The notes: generated by a model from the letters alone, not told the origin. DNA of 64,000 nucleotides from Shinisaurus crocodilurus (GCA_021292165.1 CM037885.1:5141042-5205041); one strand, 5' to 3'. Numbered from the stretch's first letter, positions 44,172 to 54,640 are shown. A program made the numbers and translations.

Positions 44172-44340
44172 AACAGGCCTGTGGCTCATGCTGTCTCAGC
44201 TTGTCTGAGTGTGGAAAGCTAAGCAGGGTCAGGTCTGGTTATTACTTGGATGGGAGACCCCTTCTCTAGTTTCCTGCATTGAGCAGGGGGTTGGACTTGA
44301 TGGCCTTGTAGGCCCCTTCCAACTCTATAAACTATGACTA
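44172..44340 (+). repeat. 5S rRNA-derived SINE, best copy
   Basis: GCCTGTGGCTCATGCTGTCT, GTGTGGAAAGCTAAGCAGGG, TCAGGTCTGGTTATTACTTG and GATGGGAGACC follow vertebrate 5S rRNA through box A, the intermediate element and box C. The 3' half (GAGCAGGGGGTTGGACTTGA, TGGCCTTGTAGGCCCCTTCC, AACTCTATAAACTATGAC) is CR1-like. It is not a functional 5S gene because the 3' third of 5S is replaced. Confidence 0.78.
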
Positions 44341-44344
44341 TGAT

Positions 44345-44422
44345 GACAAGCTTCCCCTACCTGGCACCCTCCAGATGTGTTGGACTGCAACACATCTGGA
44401 GGGCACCAGGTCAGTTAAGTCT
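44345..44422. mobile_element. Palindromic hAT-like MITE lacking its core
   Basis: CCTACCTGGCACCCTCCAGA and TGTGTTGGACTGCAACACAT fold directly onto CTGGAGGGCACCAGGT; the shared TCCCAGCATGC core is deleted. Confidence 0.6.
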
Positions 44423-44429
44423 GATCTAA

Positions 44430-46310
44430 GAAACCTGGAGTCCACCTAGAGAAGAGCCTTAAGTGTGGTGGCTCCATTTCTGTGGAACTCCCTGCTTCTG
44501 GAGGTCAGGCAGGCACCAAGAATGTGTTGCGCCTCCTGAAAACATCTTTGTTCCAAGAAGCCTTCCTTCTTGACTGACCAGCCACATTTTTTATTGATCC
44601 TCTGTTTTAATATAGTGTTTTATCCTTTTTTTTTAAATATTTTATTTATTTTTCAAAGCAAATTATAACACAGAAAATATATTTAGCAAAATACAAAATT
44701 ATCACACAAATATAACATAATCAACATACAATAAATCATAAAGTGCTCCCCCCCACCCTTCAAGGGACCAATTAATATACTTCTATCCTCTTGATCAAAT
44801 AAAGTCTAAATTCCAAAAATATAACATATCCTGACAAGGCATGTTACCCTTCCCCTTTATTAATACATAGTCTAGTAATTGATTCCATATCTCCATAAAA
44901 TTATTCTTCTTTAGCAATCCTTTTTTGCATTTGATACTACTAGTTAGTTTATCATTTAGGGCTATGTCCCAAACTTCCTTATACCAGTCTGTTATTAGGA
45001 AAACATGTTGTACTTTCCAATTTCTCGCTATCATTAGCCTGGCCGCAGTTAACAAGTTTACAATTAACTCCTTCGTATTTTGATCACAAATAAGCTTCTC
45101 AGTTATTGATAACAATGCTAATTTTGGACAGACCTCTAAATTAGTACCAATAATTTTCGATATTTCTGTAAAAACCTCTCGCCAAAACACCAATACATTT
45201 TTACAACTCCACCACATATGAGCATATGTCCCTTTTTCCTGACATCCTCTCCAACATAATGCAGAACAATTATTATCTATTCTATTTAATCTTACTGGAG
45301 TTAAATACCATCTCCAAATTAGTTTATAAAAATTTTCCTTTATCCTAATTGACATCATTTTCACAATCCGTCTATCCCATATATTGTTCCACCCCACCTT
45401 CGAGGTCGCCTCTTCAAATTCATTATCCCATACAGTCTTAAGCTGATCCTCTTGTTCTTTTGCTTTTTGGATCAATCTATATAAATCCCTTGTTATACCT
45501 CTTGTTGATGCATTACCTGGTAGGCCGTCTCTAGACATGACCATCTTTTCAAAATTAGTTAAATCTCTCTCGTACTCAGTTTTCCTTTTCCATTTCTTCG
45601 ACCACTGTTCTAACTGTAGTAAATTTAACCACGATAATCTTCTTCTCCCAACAATTTCCATTATTTGATCTCTAGTCCCCATCTTTTCCACCCAATCGGT
45701 CAATCTAATAACCCTTTCTTCTCTTAGTTTACTCTCCAGCTCTAATCTTAAGTTTTCAGGAAAATCCTTAAGAGCTACCACCGGAGTTAATGGAGATATC
45801 CCTGGTATAAATATGCTCTTCATAGTACCCCAATTCATTAACAAATTTCTTAGAAAAGGGTTGTCTATATTTTTTATCAATTTATTATTATTTTTTTGAA
45901 AAAAAATATTCCCCAAAGTACTACGTAGTTCACATGTTTCTAACTCCAACCACATTATTTCTTTAGGGCGTGCTATAATATCCACTATATGTCTTAATTG
46001 ATTCGCTATATAATACCATTTTAAATTCGGCAGACCCAAACCCCCTACTTTTTGTGCTTTATACCATCTTGTTTTAGTAATCCTAGATTTTTTCCCTCCA
46101 TTACAATATGTATTAATAATTGATTGCCAATCTTTAAGTTCCTTCTCTGATATCGCACTTGGTATCATCCGAAATAAAAAATTTATCTTTGGCAAAATCT
46201 TAGTGTTTTATCCTTTTTATCTTTTTATTGTTCACCGTTCTGGAACCTGTTTAGATGTGGAGCAGTATATAAATGTTATAAATAAATAAATAAATAAACA
46301 TGCAAATAAT
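44430..46310 (+). mobile_element. L2-type LINE 3' end, split by an L1
   Basis: The outer pieces (44430-44612 and 46219-46310) rejoin into a LINE 3' end. It includes a degenerate C-terminal ORF (GGAACTCCCTGCTTCTGGAG corresponds to the conserved W-N-S-L-P region), then GCCTTCCTTCTTGACTGACC and a tail ACCGTTCTGGAACCTGTTTA with (AAAT)n. The L1 at 44631-46200 sits between. Confidence 0.6.
44631..46200 (-). mobile_element. Young 5'-truncated L1 with open ORF2 end
   Basis: The insertion is flanked by an exact 18-bp duplication TAGTGTTTTATCCTTTTT (44613-44630 and 46201-46218), with a poly(A) tail on the minus strand at its left end. The minus strand has an uninterrupted 466-codon frame (46195-44795) corresponding to the part of L1 ORF2 after the reverse transcriptase. 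It includes KVGGLGLPNLKWYYIANQL and the CX3CX7HX4C motif CWRGCQEKGTYAHMWWSC. A 3' UTR with AATAAA follows. The long intact frame and perfect duplication imply a recent insertion. Endonuclease and RT domains are absent because of 5' truncation, so it cannot move itself. Confidence 0.92.
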
Positions 46311-46502
46311 AAAGTATATGTAGAAGAATTTCACGTCTTCCTCCACTTGCCTGTAAGAGCAAAATATTAAAATGTTTGCCCTGGTTTTCATTGTGGCCGG
46401 GACAGGGTCCACAGACAGTCTATATCTCCCTCTCGAGGCTCAGATTCTCAGCAATGAACTGTAAAGTTCCCAGTTCAAGTCTCACCTCAGCCACCAACAA
46501 AC

Positions 46503-46633
46503 TCATGCATGTTTAGACAGAAAAAAAGTCCTACAACTCCCAGCATCCCCCAGCCTGCATAGCATAGTAGGCTGGGGAATGCTGGGAGTTGTAGGACTTT
46601 TTTTCCTGTCTAATCATGCATGGGATTGTGCCC
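46503..46633. mobile_element. Harbinger-like palindromic MITE
   Basis: CATGCATGTTTAGACAG and TCATGCATGGGATTGTGCCC at the ends, with core CTACAACTCCCAGCATCCCC and GGGAATGCTGGGAGTTGTAG. One terminus is eroded. Confidence 0.65.
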
Positions 46634-47053
46634 TAGGAGGCCCTGGGCAAGCCAGTAATCTGCCAGTATTCTCTCAGCTTCAGTTTTCTTGTCAGCAATA
46701 TGGATGTAATATTGATTTAATAGATTTATATACTGTTGACCATATTTTTAAAATGTCTCTAAGCGGTTTACAAGAAAATTAAATACGTACATTAAACTAC
46801 ATTATGATGCACATCACAATACAATTAAAATACATAATAATTGCCAAAACATTTATATAAGACATTAATAAAAACATTTAAACCCATTAAAACCAATACA
46901 ACACCATAACTGCAAACAGACTGGGCAGCATGCTAACTCAGGGAAGACCCAAGTAAAGCAATGGATCGAGTTGGCGTCTAGACTAGAGCTTGCTACAGTT
47001 GGGTACCTGGGGGTATTCGGGAGTAAAGGTACAGATACTTTGGGGGTTGTTTG

Positions 47054-47955
47054 TTTAAATTTTTTATTTCTATATAAAACAAACACATAGTATCAAACAT
47101 ATAACAATTAGCAAAACAAAATAGACCTCCGATTTTCTTCTACAGCAAATATAGGTAACAATAATTTTTCTTACTCGATAATCAGAATGAGAAATCTCTT
47201 TTCTCCCATTGTCCCAAATTCACTTATTATTCCATAAATCCACAAACAAACAAATCATTATTTCCCAGTCTCTGCAAAAAGTCAATTAGAGGTTTCCACT
47301 CAATAATAAACGTAGATGTCGTCCTTTCTCTGATTAATGATGTAAGTTTGGCCATCTCTGCCAGCTCCAGCATCTTGACCAACCATTCTTCTGTCGTAGG
47401 CACTGCTGGACCTTTCCATTTCTGTGCATATAGTAATCTCGCTGCCGTTGTCATGTATAAAAATAAAGTTCCATACCTTCCTTCTAACTGACTGTCCATT
47501 ATTCCCAATAGAAAAGCCTCTGGTTTCAATTGAAAAGTAATCTTTAAAATCTTTTGCATTAATAAATGAATTTCAACCCAATTTTTTTTTAGCTTTCTTA
47601 CATGTCCACCACATATGATAAAAGGTTCCTTCCTGTTGTTCACATTTCCAACATATATCTGATGCACCGTTATACATTCTAGCCAATTTGTCCAGAGACA
47701 AATATCAATGATACATCATCTTATAAAAATTCTCTTTGAGACTAGAGCATAATGTAAATTTCAAACCTTTTAACCACATATTTTCCCATTGTGTCATTAA
47801 CATATTATAGCCAAAATTTTGAGCCCATTTTATCATACATTCCTTCACTTGCTCTTCCTCAGTTTCAAATTTCAACAAAAGCTTATACATTCTTGAAATG
47901 TATAATACTCTGAATACTCTGGTTTCTCTTCAGATCGTATAAATCTTTCCCCTTT
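47054..47955 (-). mobile_element. Second 5'-truncated L1, frameshifted
   Basis: The insertion is flanked by an exact 18-bp duplication TACTTTGGGGGTTGTTTG (47036-47053, 47956-47973). The minus strand encodes the end of ORF2 in broken frames: 47890-47705 (KECMIKWAQNFGYNMLMTQW), then an alternative frame containing CWKCEQQEGTFYHMWWTCKK near 47650-47590, then 47600-47227 (KWKGPAVPTTEEWLVKMLEL). The frame breaks near the zinc-finger-like motif and at an A-run. The A-rich tail lies at 47054. It is older and from a different subfamily than 44631-46200. Confidence 0.85.
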
Positions 47956-48009
47956 TACTTTGGGGGTTGTTTGAAGGATTGCTGAAATGATGTACGAGAG
48001 GGTGCTTAA

Positions 48010-48125
48010 AATGCACTTTATTTTTTTTTTAAATTTCATTTCTATACTGCCCCACAGCTGAAGCTCTCTGGGCGGCTCACAACAATCCATACAATAAAAT
48101 CAAGATAAAAGCAACAATAAAAATG
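48010..48125 (-). repeat. L2/CR1-type LINE tail
   Basis: Plus-strand TTTCATTTCTATACTGCCCC, ACAGCTGAAGCTCTCTGGGC and GGCTCACAACAATCC are the inverted 3' tail of a LINE family. Confidence 0.5.
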
Positions 48126-48175
48126 CATAATATAAATGCATAATATTACTACGTTTATGATATGGCACATAATGC

Positions 48176-48312
48176 CAGCCACACGCTGAAGCTAAGCAGG
48201 GTGACTGCCTGGGCTGCCCACATCTGTTCTCCTGCACTGAGAAGGGGGTTGGACTCTATGACCTTATAGGCCCCTTCCTAACTCTACGATTCTAGATTCT
48301 ATGATTTAAGAA
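48176..48312 (+). repeat. 5S rRNA-derived SINE, degraded
   Basis: CTGAAGCTAAGCAGGGTGAC, then CTGAGAAGGGGGTTGGACTC, TATGACCTTATAGGCCCCTT and ATTCTAGATTCTATGA. Confidence 0.55.
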
Positions 48313-48699
48313 ATATTGATCAGCATGTGGGGTGGTGGTGGAAGTGATTTCTAGATGTTGCAGTACTCCATTTTGCCCCACTAGAGGGAGTAAATGCCTT
48401 CATGTCATTCATGGCTGTATGGATGATGTTGGTCTATGAAATGGGTCAGCGTGCATGGTGTGCGTGCGTGTGTGTGTGGCTTTTCCTCCTGAGTTGCAAT
48501 TAATTTTCCAGCAGGGGGGGGGTGCTGGAGGGTGCACAAGAGTGCTAACAGAGGAGTGTATCTCAGCAGACAGGGGTGGGGTGGGATACCACTGGCGAAG
48601 GATACATGAACCATTGCCATAAAGATTCCTTGGGGTGTTGAGTAAAAGTGCCTCGGTGGGGGTGTGGGGGGTGTGTGGGTGGGGGGGTAACCTTTCTGT

Positions 48700-49000
48700 G
48701 CCTGGGATCGGGCAGCAGGAGTAGCGGCCGAAGGGACCGCAGGGCCCGGGCAAGGGATTGGAGGCTCTGGAGGAGGGGCGGACGGGTTGCACAGAGTCCA
48801 GATGTGTCGGCTGTGGACAATAGGCGAGTGGGAAAGGACAGACAGATGGGCCAGCTGAGACAATGGGCCAGCCGCTTAGCATTCAGGAGCCGTGCTAGGC
48901 TGACTTGCCGCCTCCCCTCCCCCTCCGCCTGCTCCGCTATTGAGCCAGCCAAAAGCTGCCAGGATGAAAAGGCCCCCCCAAAGCCCATCTGTTCAAGCTC
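48700..49000. other. GC-rich non-repetitive patch
   Basis: CpG-containing sequence around CTCCAGATGTGTCGG, CAGCTGAGACAATGGGCC and GCTATTGAGCCAGCC shows no similarity to the repeats in the window. Long open frames cross it on both strands, but their amino-acid content is simply proline/arginine-rich. It might be a regulatory element or a CpG island of an unseen transcript. Confidence 0.3.
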
Positions 49001-49189
49001 TCTCGCTCTCCCCCCCCCCCAATTCATCTGAGAAGCAGAGATGGCCTGAGAGAGACTGCAATTCCCTCTGTTTTCTCTTTCCCCAGAATTTTTCTGAGAA
49101 TTGCGTGTGGTGGCGGGTGTTTGACACATTTAATTTGCACCTTATTAAAAAGGGCATGCGTGATCTTCCTTTCTTTTTCTTTTTTTTCT

Positions 49190-49312
49190 TTTGTTGCGCC
49201 CATTTTACAGGTTGGGGGAATTGAGGCTGAGAGATTGATCCCACCCCCTCTCAAATGCCCAAAGCCACTGAGCAAAAAGTTCATGGCTGAGCAAGGAGTT
49301 TCAACCTGAGTT
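49190..49312 (-). repeat. MIR-like SINE fragment
   Basis: CGCCCATTTTACAGGTTGGG, AATTGAGGCTGAGAGATTG and TGCCCAAAGCCACTGAGC resemble inverted MIR core. Confidence 0.5.
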
Positions 49313-49861
49313 GTGAGGTTAATTTATTTTTTTTTAAATATGCGTGCATCACGGCTCCAGGCAGCCAGATTCTTTGATGTGACCTCTCTCCATTCCCAGA
49401 CATGTGTGAACTGACGGTGTTTACTAGCTACAATAGAAGACAGGGCTTCTATCCCTTCAGTAGTCTGGTAGAAGAGGGAATTTTGGTGTGTGCTGCTTCT
49501 CCTGTCCTTGCAGCACCGTGGGTGAAAAGCTGAATTGACTGAAATCCCCTCTTCTGCAGAACTGTTAAAAGTACAGGGGCCTCCATTGCAGCTGGGCAAC
49601 ATAATGGCCACTCAGTGGAGTGAATCAGGGACTCACCTTTTCTTCTGCCCAGACAGAACTTTTTCCTGTCATGGATGTGCAGCAATGGAGAAAGCTTCTC
49701 CTGCTGAATTTCTGCCTGTGATGCATTTGTCAAAGGCGAAAGAGTCCCGCTAAGTAAAGAAGTTAGTAACTCTACTTTCAGGTGGGCCTGAGGCCTTGTA
49801 CATCTCATTTTCATAATTAAAGATTTATTTACTGTATTTTTATCCTGCTTTTCAGACAGTG

Positions 49862-50245
49862 ACCCAGTTCACATGTAATGGTGGCAAATTGTGGGTTAAT
49901 TAACTTGCGATTTGCCGGGTTGTGTGCCGCACATGAGCAACTTCTGATTTGAATATGCAGCCTCTGATTGGACTGATTGTAGGCTGCTGCGTGATGCGCG
50001 AACCCGGACACTTCGAGTAGTTTGTGGGTTAAACAACCCAAAGTTAACCTGGCAATCGTAGGTTAATTTTTTAAACCCACAATTAACCTATAGTGTCTGG
50101 GTTCGCACATCACGCAGCAACATAACAATTGAACCGATTGGAGGTTGCATATTCAAATCGGAAGCGGCTTGCACACGGCACGCAACCCGTCAAATCATAG
50201 GTTACTTAACCCATGATTTGTCACTGTTATGTGTAAACTGGCCAG
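49862..50245. mobile_element. About 380-bp fold-back element
   Basis: The left half (CCCAGTTCACATGTAATGG, GCAACTTCTGATTTGAATAT, GGCTGCTGCGTGATGCGCGA, ACCCGGACACT) is mirrored by AGTGTCTGGGTTCGCACATC, ACGCAGCAACATAAC, CATATTCAAATCGGAAGCGG and ATGTGTAAACTGG. The centre is near 50055. It belongs with the GGTTCGCACAT-ended fold-backs. The exact target duplication is uncertain. Confidence 0.7.
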
Positions 50246-50345
50246 TGGCCCAGTGACTGTCCTCCAAGGCGGCTCACATAAATAAAAAGGAGAGACAGGC
50301 CCTGCCCGCAGGCTTACAAACTAGTAAAAAGACAAGGCAATGGCC

Positions 50346-51342
50346 AGGTTCACACAACACTTTAAACCCACAGAGGTTCTGAAACCTCTGTGGGCTTAAA
50401 GTTGCCCGGGCCCCCGAGTAATGATCGGGCACAGCAGGGCTCCCTGGCCATCTCCCCCCCCTCTTCCCTCATCTGTCCTCCTGCAGGTATCCCAGGGTGC
50501 ACCGCAGGAGCACCAAGTGTCACCCCCCCCGAAGCTGTCATTTGCACTAAACCCCCCACCCCCCGCCACTGGGGATTCCCTCTCGTTTTGCCACTTCCCG
50601 AGGTGCTATTGACTTGGGGTAAATGGCAAAACCGAGCGGACAGTTGGGGCTTCCCAGCATTCCCTAACCCCCTGGGGATCCTGCGTGGAAGGGGGGGAGT
50701 TGAGGTGGTGTCCCCCCAAACAGCCTTTTTTTTTTTTTGCAGGATCTTGGCGATTTTTTTAGGGGGGGGCTTGTGCCTCTGGGTTATCCACACTTGGGAC
50801 AGTGAGGGCAGCCCAGGGGAACATGAGCCCTCCTAAAAAAAAACAAACCCAAAGATTCTGCTACAAAGGGTGCTTTCCACTCCTCCCCCCCAACCTTATT
50901 TTTTTTAAAATGTAAAAGAAATAGATAGCAGTGGGCTACAAAGTTCCAATTTGACCATTCAGACAAGTGTCCGTGCTGAATCGGAACTTTGCAGCCCATT
51001 GCTAACTATTTCTTTTACATTAAAAAGAAATAGTTGGGGGGGAGTGGAAAGCACCCTTTGCTAGCCCCTTGGCAAGAGCGGCAGCCCGTTTTTTTGCCGC
51101 TCCTGCCAAGGGGCTCTGTGCCTTTTTGGCTTCTCAGTGGGTTAGCCTGATGTCTGGATTCAGACAACATGTACACGTTAAACCTACTAGGGTTTTCTTA
51201 ACTGCTACTGCAAACCATGGCTTAGCAGGGTGGTTTATAAGCCACACCAGGTTGGTTTATAATCCACCACGCAGCGTTCAGACAATACACTAGGCCACTC
51301 TGCCCCTTAACCCACTGAGGTTTAGCATGTTGTGTGAACCCA
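50346..51342. mobile_element. About 1-kb element with nested palindromes
   Basis: The outer ends are AGGTTCACACAACA and TGTTGTGTGAACCC. Inside are a short hairpin (AAACCCACAGAGGTTC, GAAACCTCTGTGGGC), a 200-bp fold-back (50862-51058: AAAGGGTGCTTTCCACTCC ... GGAGTGGAAAGCACCCTTTG), and a hairpin (AGCCCCTTGGCAAGAGCGG, CCGCTCCTGCCAAGGGGCT). No transposase is recognised. It could be one composite element or several nested insertions. Confidence 0.55.
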
Positions 51343-52157
51343 TTACAGAAGGGAAGGGGAGAAGAATGGAAAGGTAGTGATTGTGTCAGAACGGGCAAGG
51401 GAGACAGTGAATATCACAACTGGGCCCGGAACGGGGAAGATGCCGTTACTTAATGTGATTCCTCAAGGTTATAATATTCTAAAAAAAAGGACCTCATGGG
51501 TCAATTATGGCCAAGGCTGGGGACCGCTGGCTGGCTTCCTTACTGTCCTGAAAGTCCCTTGGTGTTAGCAGGATCAGGGCCAAATTTATGGCCAGCCAGG
51601 ATTTTCCAAATAGCTCAGCAGTCCCTTTTCAGGCTCAATTTAACAAGGTGCTGAGCTACTCAGGAAATCAGTTCATTTATTTTTGTGCTTACGTGGGAGA
51701 CAGGATCTACAAAGCGAGAGAAAGAGAATTCAATGTATGGGTATTGTAGGCTAGCAAAATGCCCTTCAGTATGATGAGCAATATGTAAGTGACTGCAGAC
51801 GGAGAGCCCAGCCGGCATTAGGGGGCGGGGCAGGGTGAGTGCAAAGTGTCTCAGTGGGTACACCCGCCACCCCCTTCCAGTGTTCTTCTCTTTACAAAGC
51901 ACCATACTGGGACATGGCCTCTTGGGCATAGTAGGGAGCTGACAGAGGTAGAACTAAGTAGGGAGAGTGAGTGAGTGTGTGTGTGTGTGTTTGGGAGAGA
52001 GATGTTTATCATGCAAATATCTATGTATGATGTTGTTGTTGAAGAAGAGTATCTGTTTGAGTTGAGTCGTACTTAACAAGAAGCATAAAAGAGCATGTCC
52101 CCCCAAAAGCATCACTGCAGGAAGGCATGTGTGGTGCGTGCATAGTCCACTTGAATA

Positions 52158-52424
52158 TATATATATATATATATATATACAGTCATGCCTTGGATTGAGA
52201 GCATAATTCGTTCCGGAAACGTGCTTGTAATCCAAAACACTCTTATATCAAAACGAAATCCCCCCCAAAAAAATTGTACAGAGATTTTTTAATTTAAGCT
52301 GTACTACAGTACTTGTATTGCAAGACGTCGCTTGTATATCAAGTAATAAATAAATAAATAAATATTTAAAATTTGCTTGTCTTGCAAAACGCTCTCAAAC
52401 CAAGTTACTTGCAATCCAAGGTAT

Positions 52425-52489
<65 letters not shown>

Positions 52490-52490
52490 A
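52158..52490. repeat. (TA)n/(TG)n microsatellite split by a MITE
   Basis: TA repeats (52156-52179), the MITE at 52180-52429, then TA repeats to about 52462 and TG repeats to about 52488. Confidence 0.85.
52180..52429. mobile_element. Mariner/Tigger-like MITE inside (TA)n
   Basis: Ends CAGTCATGCCTTGGATTG and CAATCCAAGGTATTACTA, flanked by TA on both sides. It is collinear with 13257-13515 (AATTCGTTCCGGAAACGTGC and CTTGTATTGCAAGACGTCGC). Confidence 0.78.
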
Positions 52491-53302
52491 TAATCTGTGC
52501 CACAAAAAAGCAGAATTCCATAGCATTCATAAATTATACAAAGAAAAATTGCATGATTTTTATTTTTATTTTGCATAATCCTATTCTCTTTTTATTAACT
52601 TCTCATTGTTTATTCTGTTTCTTGCTAGTTATGGGGAAGGGCAAGGAGTTATACAGTGTCCTGGAACCCTAAATGCTCCAGCCATCACCCATAAACTTTC
52701 AAGTGTATATTTGCCATCATAAGGGCTAGAAACCTGGGTGTTTGGGTTTGTTTGTTTTGAAAGAAAAGGCTGAGATTCACCACCATTGCCACATTCTGCA
52801 ACCTTTCTAGGCTGCAGGTCTTATACCCACATTACAGCCCTGTGACATATTCCTGTGAATTCCTACAGAGATCATGTTATACCAGATTGCTTTTTCTTCT
52901 GCACGGGCTTCCCACGCCTTTTGAAGGCACTCTACAAGGAAGCACAAAAGTACCTTGGGTCATGCAGCAGGTGTCAGCAGGTGGTGCTATTGTGTAATTT
53001 TACTCTGTTGTAAGGGGGACTCTGGTTAAAGGACCTGAGCTCCTGGGTGCGGATCCTTAAAATGGCAGAGGAGTGGTGGGGATACCTGAGTTGATCCTAT
53101 GTGCTAGGTAGATTCTACGCTGAATTTCTCCCCCAAAAGAAGATAACAGTGTGGTTTGATTAGGGAAGTGGGTTTTGGGAAGTGCCTAGATGGATAACTT
53201 AGTAGGGGAGTTGTTGAAAATGGTCACAAGGAGCTGCCTTATTATAATGAGTCCGACACCACTGGCCCATCTGCAGCCCAGCACCGGAGCCTCTCGCTAG
53301 AA

Positions 53303-53437
53303 CAGTGTTCTCCAACCTTGGGTCCCCAGATGTTTTTGGCCTACAACTCCCAGCATGCCCCAGCCAGCTACGCTGGCTGGGGCATGCTGGGAGTTGTAGG
53401 CCAAAAACATCTGGGGACCCAAGGTTGGAGAACACTG
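53303..53437. mobile_element. Perfect palindromic hAT MITE, duplication CGCTAGAA
   Basis: The 135-bp element consists of two perfectly complementary 65-bp arms around a 5-bp spacer. It begins CAGTGTTCTCCAACCTTGGG and ends GGTTGGAGAACACTG. The 8-bp duplication CGCTAGAA lies at 53295-53302 and 53438-53445. Each arm contains CTACAACTCCCAGCATGCCC, a close match to the ZNF143/THAP11 motif. The perfection of arms and duplication indicates recent movement. Non-coding; it would need a transposase supplied from elsewhere. Confidence 0.93.
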
Positions 53438-54129
53438 CGCTAGAAGGAGCTCTCCAAGGTCTTGGGCAGTAGCCTCATTACCTGAGATATTTTAGGGGGA
53501 GGGGCCAGGAATTGAACCTGGGACCTTTTGCATGCATCATCTGTGACTGAGCCTGCATGCGTTGGGGAGCTCGACCTGGGGTTTAACGTGGCCTCCAGAG
53601 GTCTCAGCCCGCCTGTCCCGCTCAGTTCAAGGCCTCTGCATGGGGTCAGAAACCTTGGCTTGGGGAGAATGTTGGAGTGTGATGTTGGAGTGTGTGGAAA
53701 AGAGACAAGGTGAGCGTATAGATCTTTGTGGTTTGGAGATGGGTGGATGAGAAAGTGACGGGCCAAGAGGCATGCATGGGGAGGTGGCCTTTCAGCCCCC
53801 CACCCCGGCGCAGATTTTTAGTGCGGCAGGAGCGAAGAGCGCAGGAGGCCCCCACTGCAAGGAAGGGTAGCACCTTTGCGCGGCTCCCGTGCGCAAGAGA
53901 GCTTTCTGGTGTGTCGTGCCCCGTGGGAAGGAACCAGTAGAGGGGGCTGGAGCTCGGAAGGGGGGGGGAAGAGCAGCCTCCCTTGCCTGCACAGTGTCCT
54001 GGGTTCAATTCTCACCATCCGCAGTGGTTGGGAGAGATGTTTGACAGCAGGGCCAGGGAAGGGCCATCTGCTCCGGACCTTGGAGCTTCGCTCGCCGCTA
54101 ACGGGAGTATTTTGCTTGTTTGTTTGTTT

Positions 54130-54320
54130 ACTTATTTAATATCTCACTGTTTTTCCAAGGAGCTCAAGGCAGTGCCTATGGTTCTCTCCTCCCGTCCCTA
54201 ATTTTATCTTCACAACAACCCTGCGAGGTAGGTTAGGCCGAGGGATCGTGGTTGGCCTAAGGTTGCCTGTGGGGGATTAGAACCTGGGTCTCCCCAGTCC
54301 TAAAATCAGTCAGTATGAGA
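54130..54320 (-). repeat. tRNA-derived/MIR-like SINE, inverted
   Basis: AATATCTCACTGTTTTTCCA, TTCACAACAACCCTGCGAGG, TAGGTTAGGCCGAGG and TAGAACCTGGGTCTCCCCAG form an inverted SINE body. Confidence 0.6.
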
Positions 54321-54640
54321 AAGAAAGACTGCCTCGGATAAAGTGGTGGAAGAAATTCTGGCTATGGATGGAGGAATCTACACCACCAATTACGTGACAG
54401 ACTGATGGACACTGAAAGACCTCAAAAACGTAGATTAGGAATTATGTCAATGTGTTAGTTTAAGTTAGTGTAGATCTGTAACTGTACTAGTTAGAAAATC
54501 TTGAAATTTGGGTGGCGAATTTGTAGCACGTTTTTGTGGCGGGTTGTAAAGATTATTGTTTTTAGTGGTATGATTTATTTATAATAAAAAAAATCTATTC
54601 CTAAAAATAATAATACATAAATCTATTCCTAGTCTGACAA
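54320..54640 (+). repeat. Possible L1 3' end
   Basis: A non-coding AT-rich stretch with TTTATAATAAAAAAAAT near its end resembles an L1 3' UTR with polyadenylation signal. AAATCTATTCCTA occurs twice (about 54589 and 54618). The assignment is weak. Confidence 0.3.

Larger units (their letters stand above)
39801..54600. other. Intergenic stretch between MYPOP and NOVA2
   Basis: No conserved protein-coding exon is visible. In particular the C-x2-C zinc fingers and flanking text expected of NANOS2 were not found on either strand. The region is dominated by repeats: SINEs, MIR, two L1s with target duplications, a fold-back cluster (49.8-51.3 kb), microsatellites and MITEs. A GC-rich, apparently non-repetitive patch lies at about 48700-49000. 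Confidence 0.7.

Noticed and set aside
44172..44340. 5S rRNA gene
   Set aside because: Only the first two thirds resemble 5S; the end is CR1-like and three other copies share that fusion, so it is a SINE.
48563..49129. 188-codon minus-strand frame
   Set aside because: Proline/arginine-rich low-information translation running through a G-rich tract; no homology recognised.
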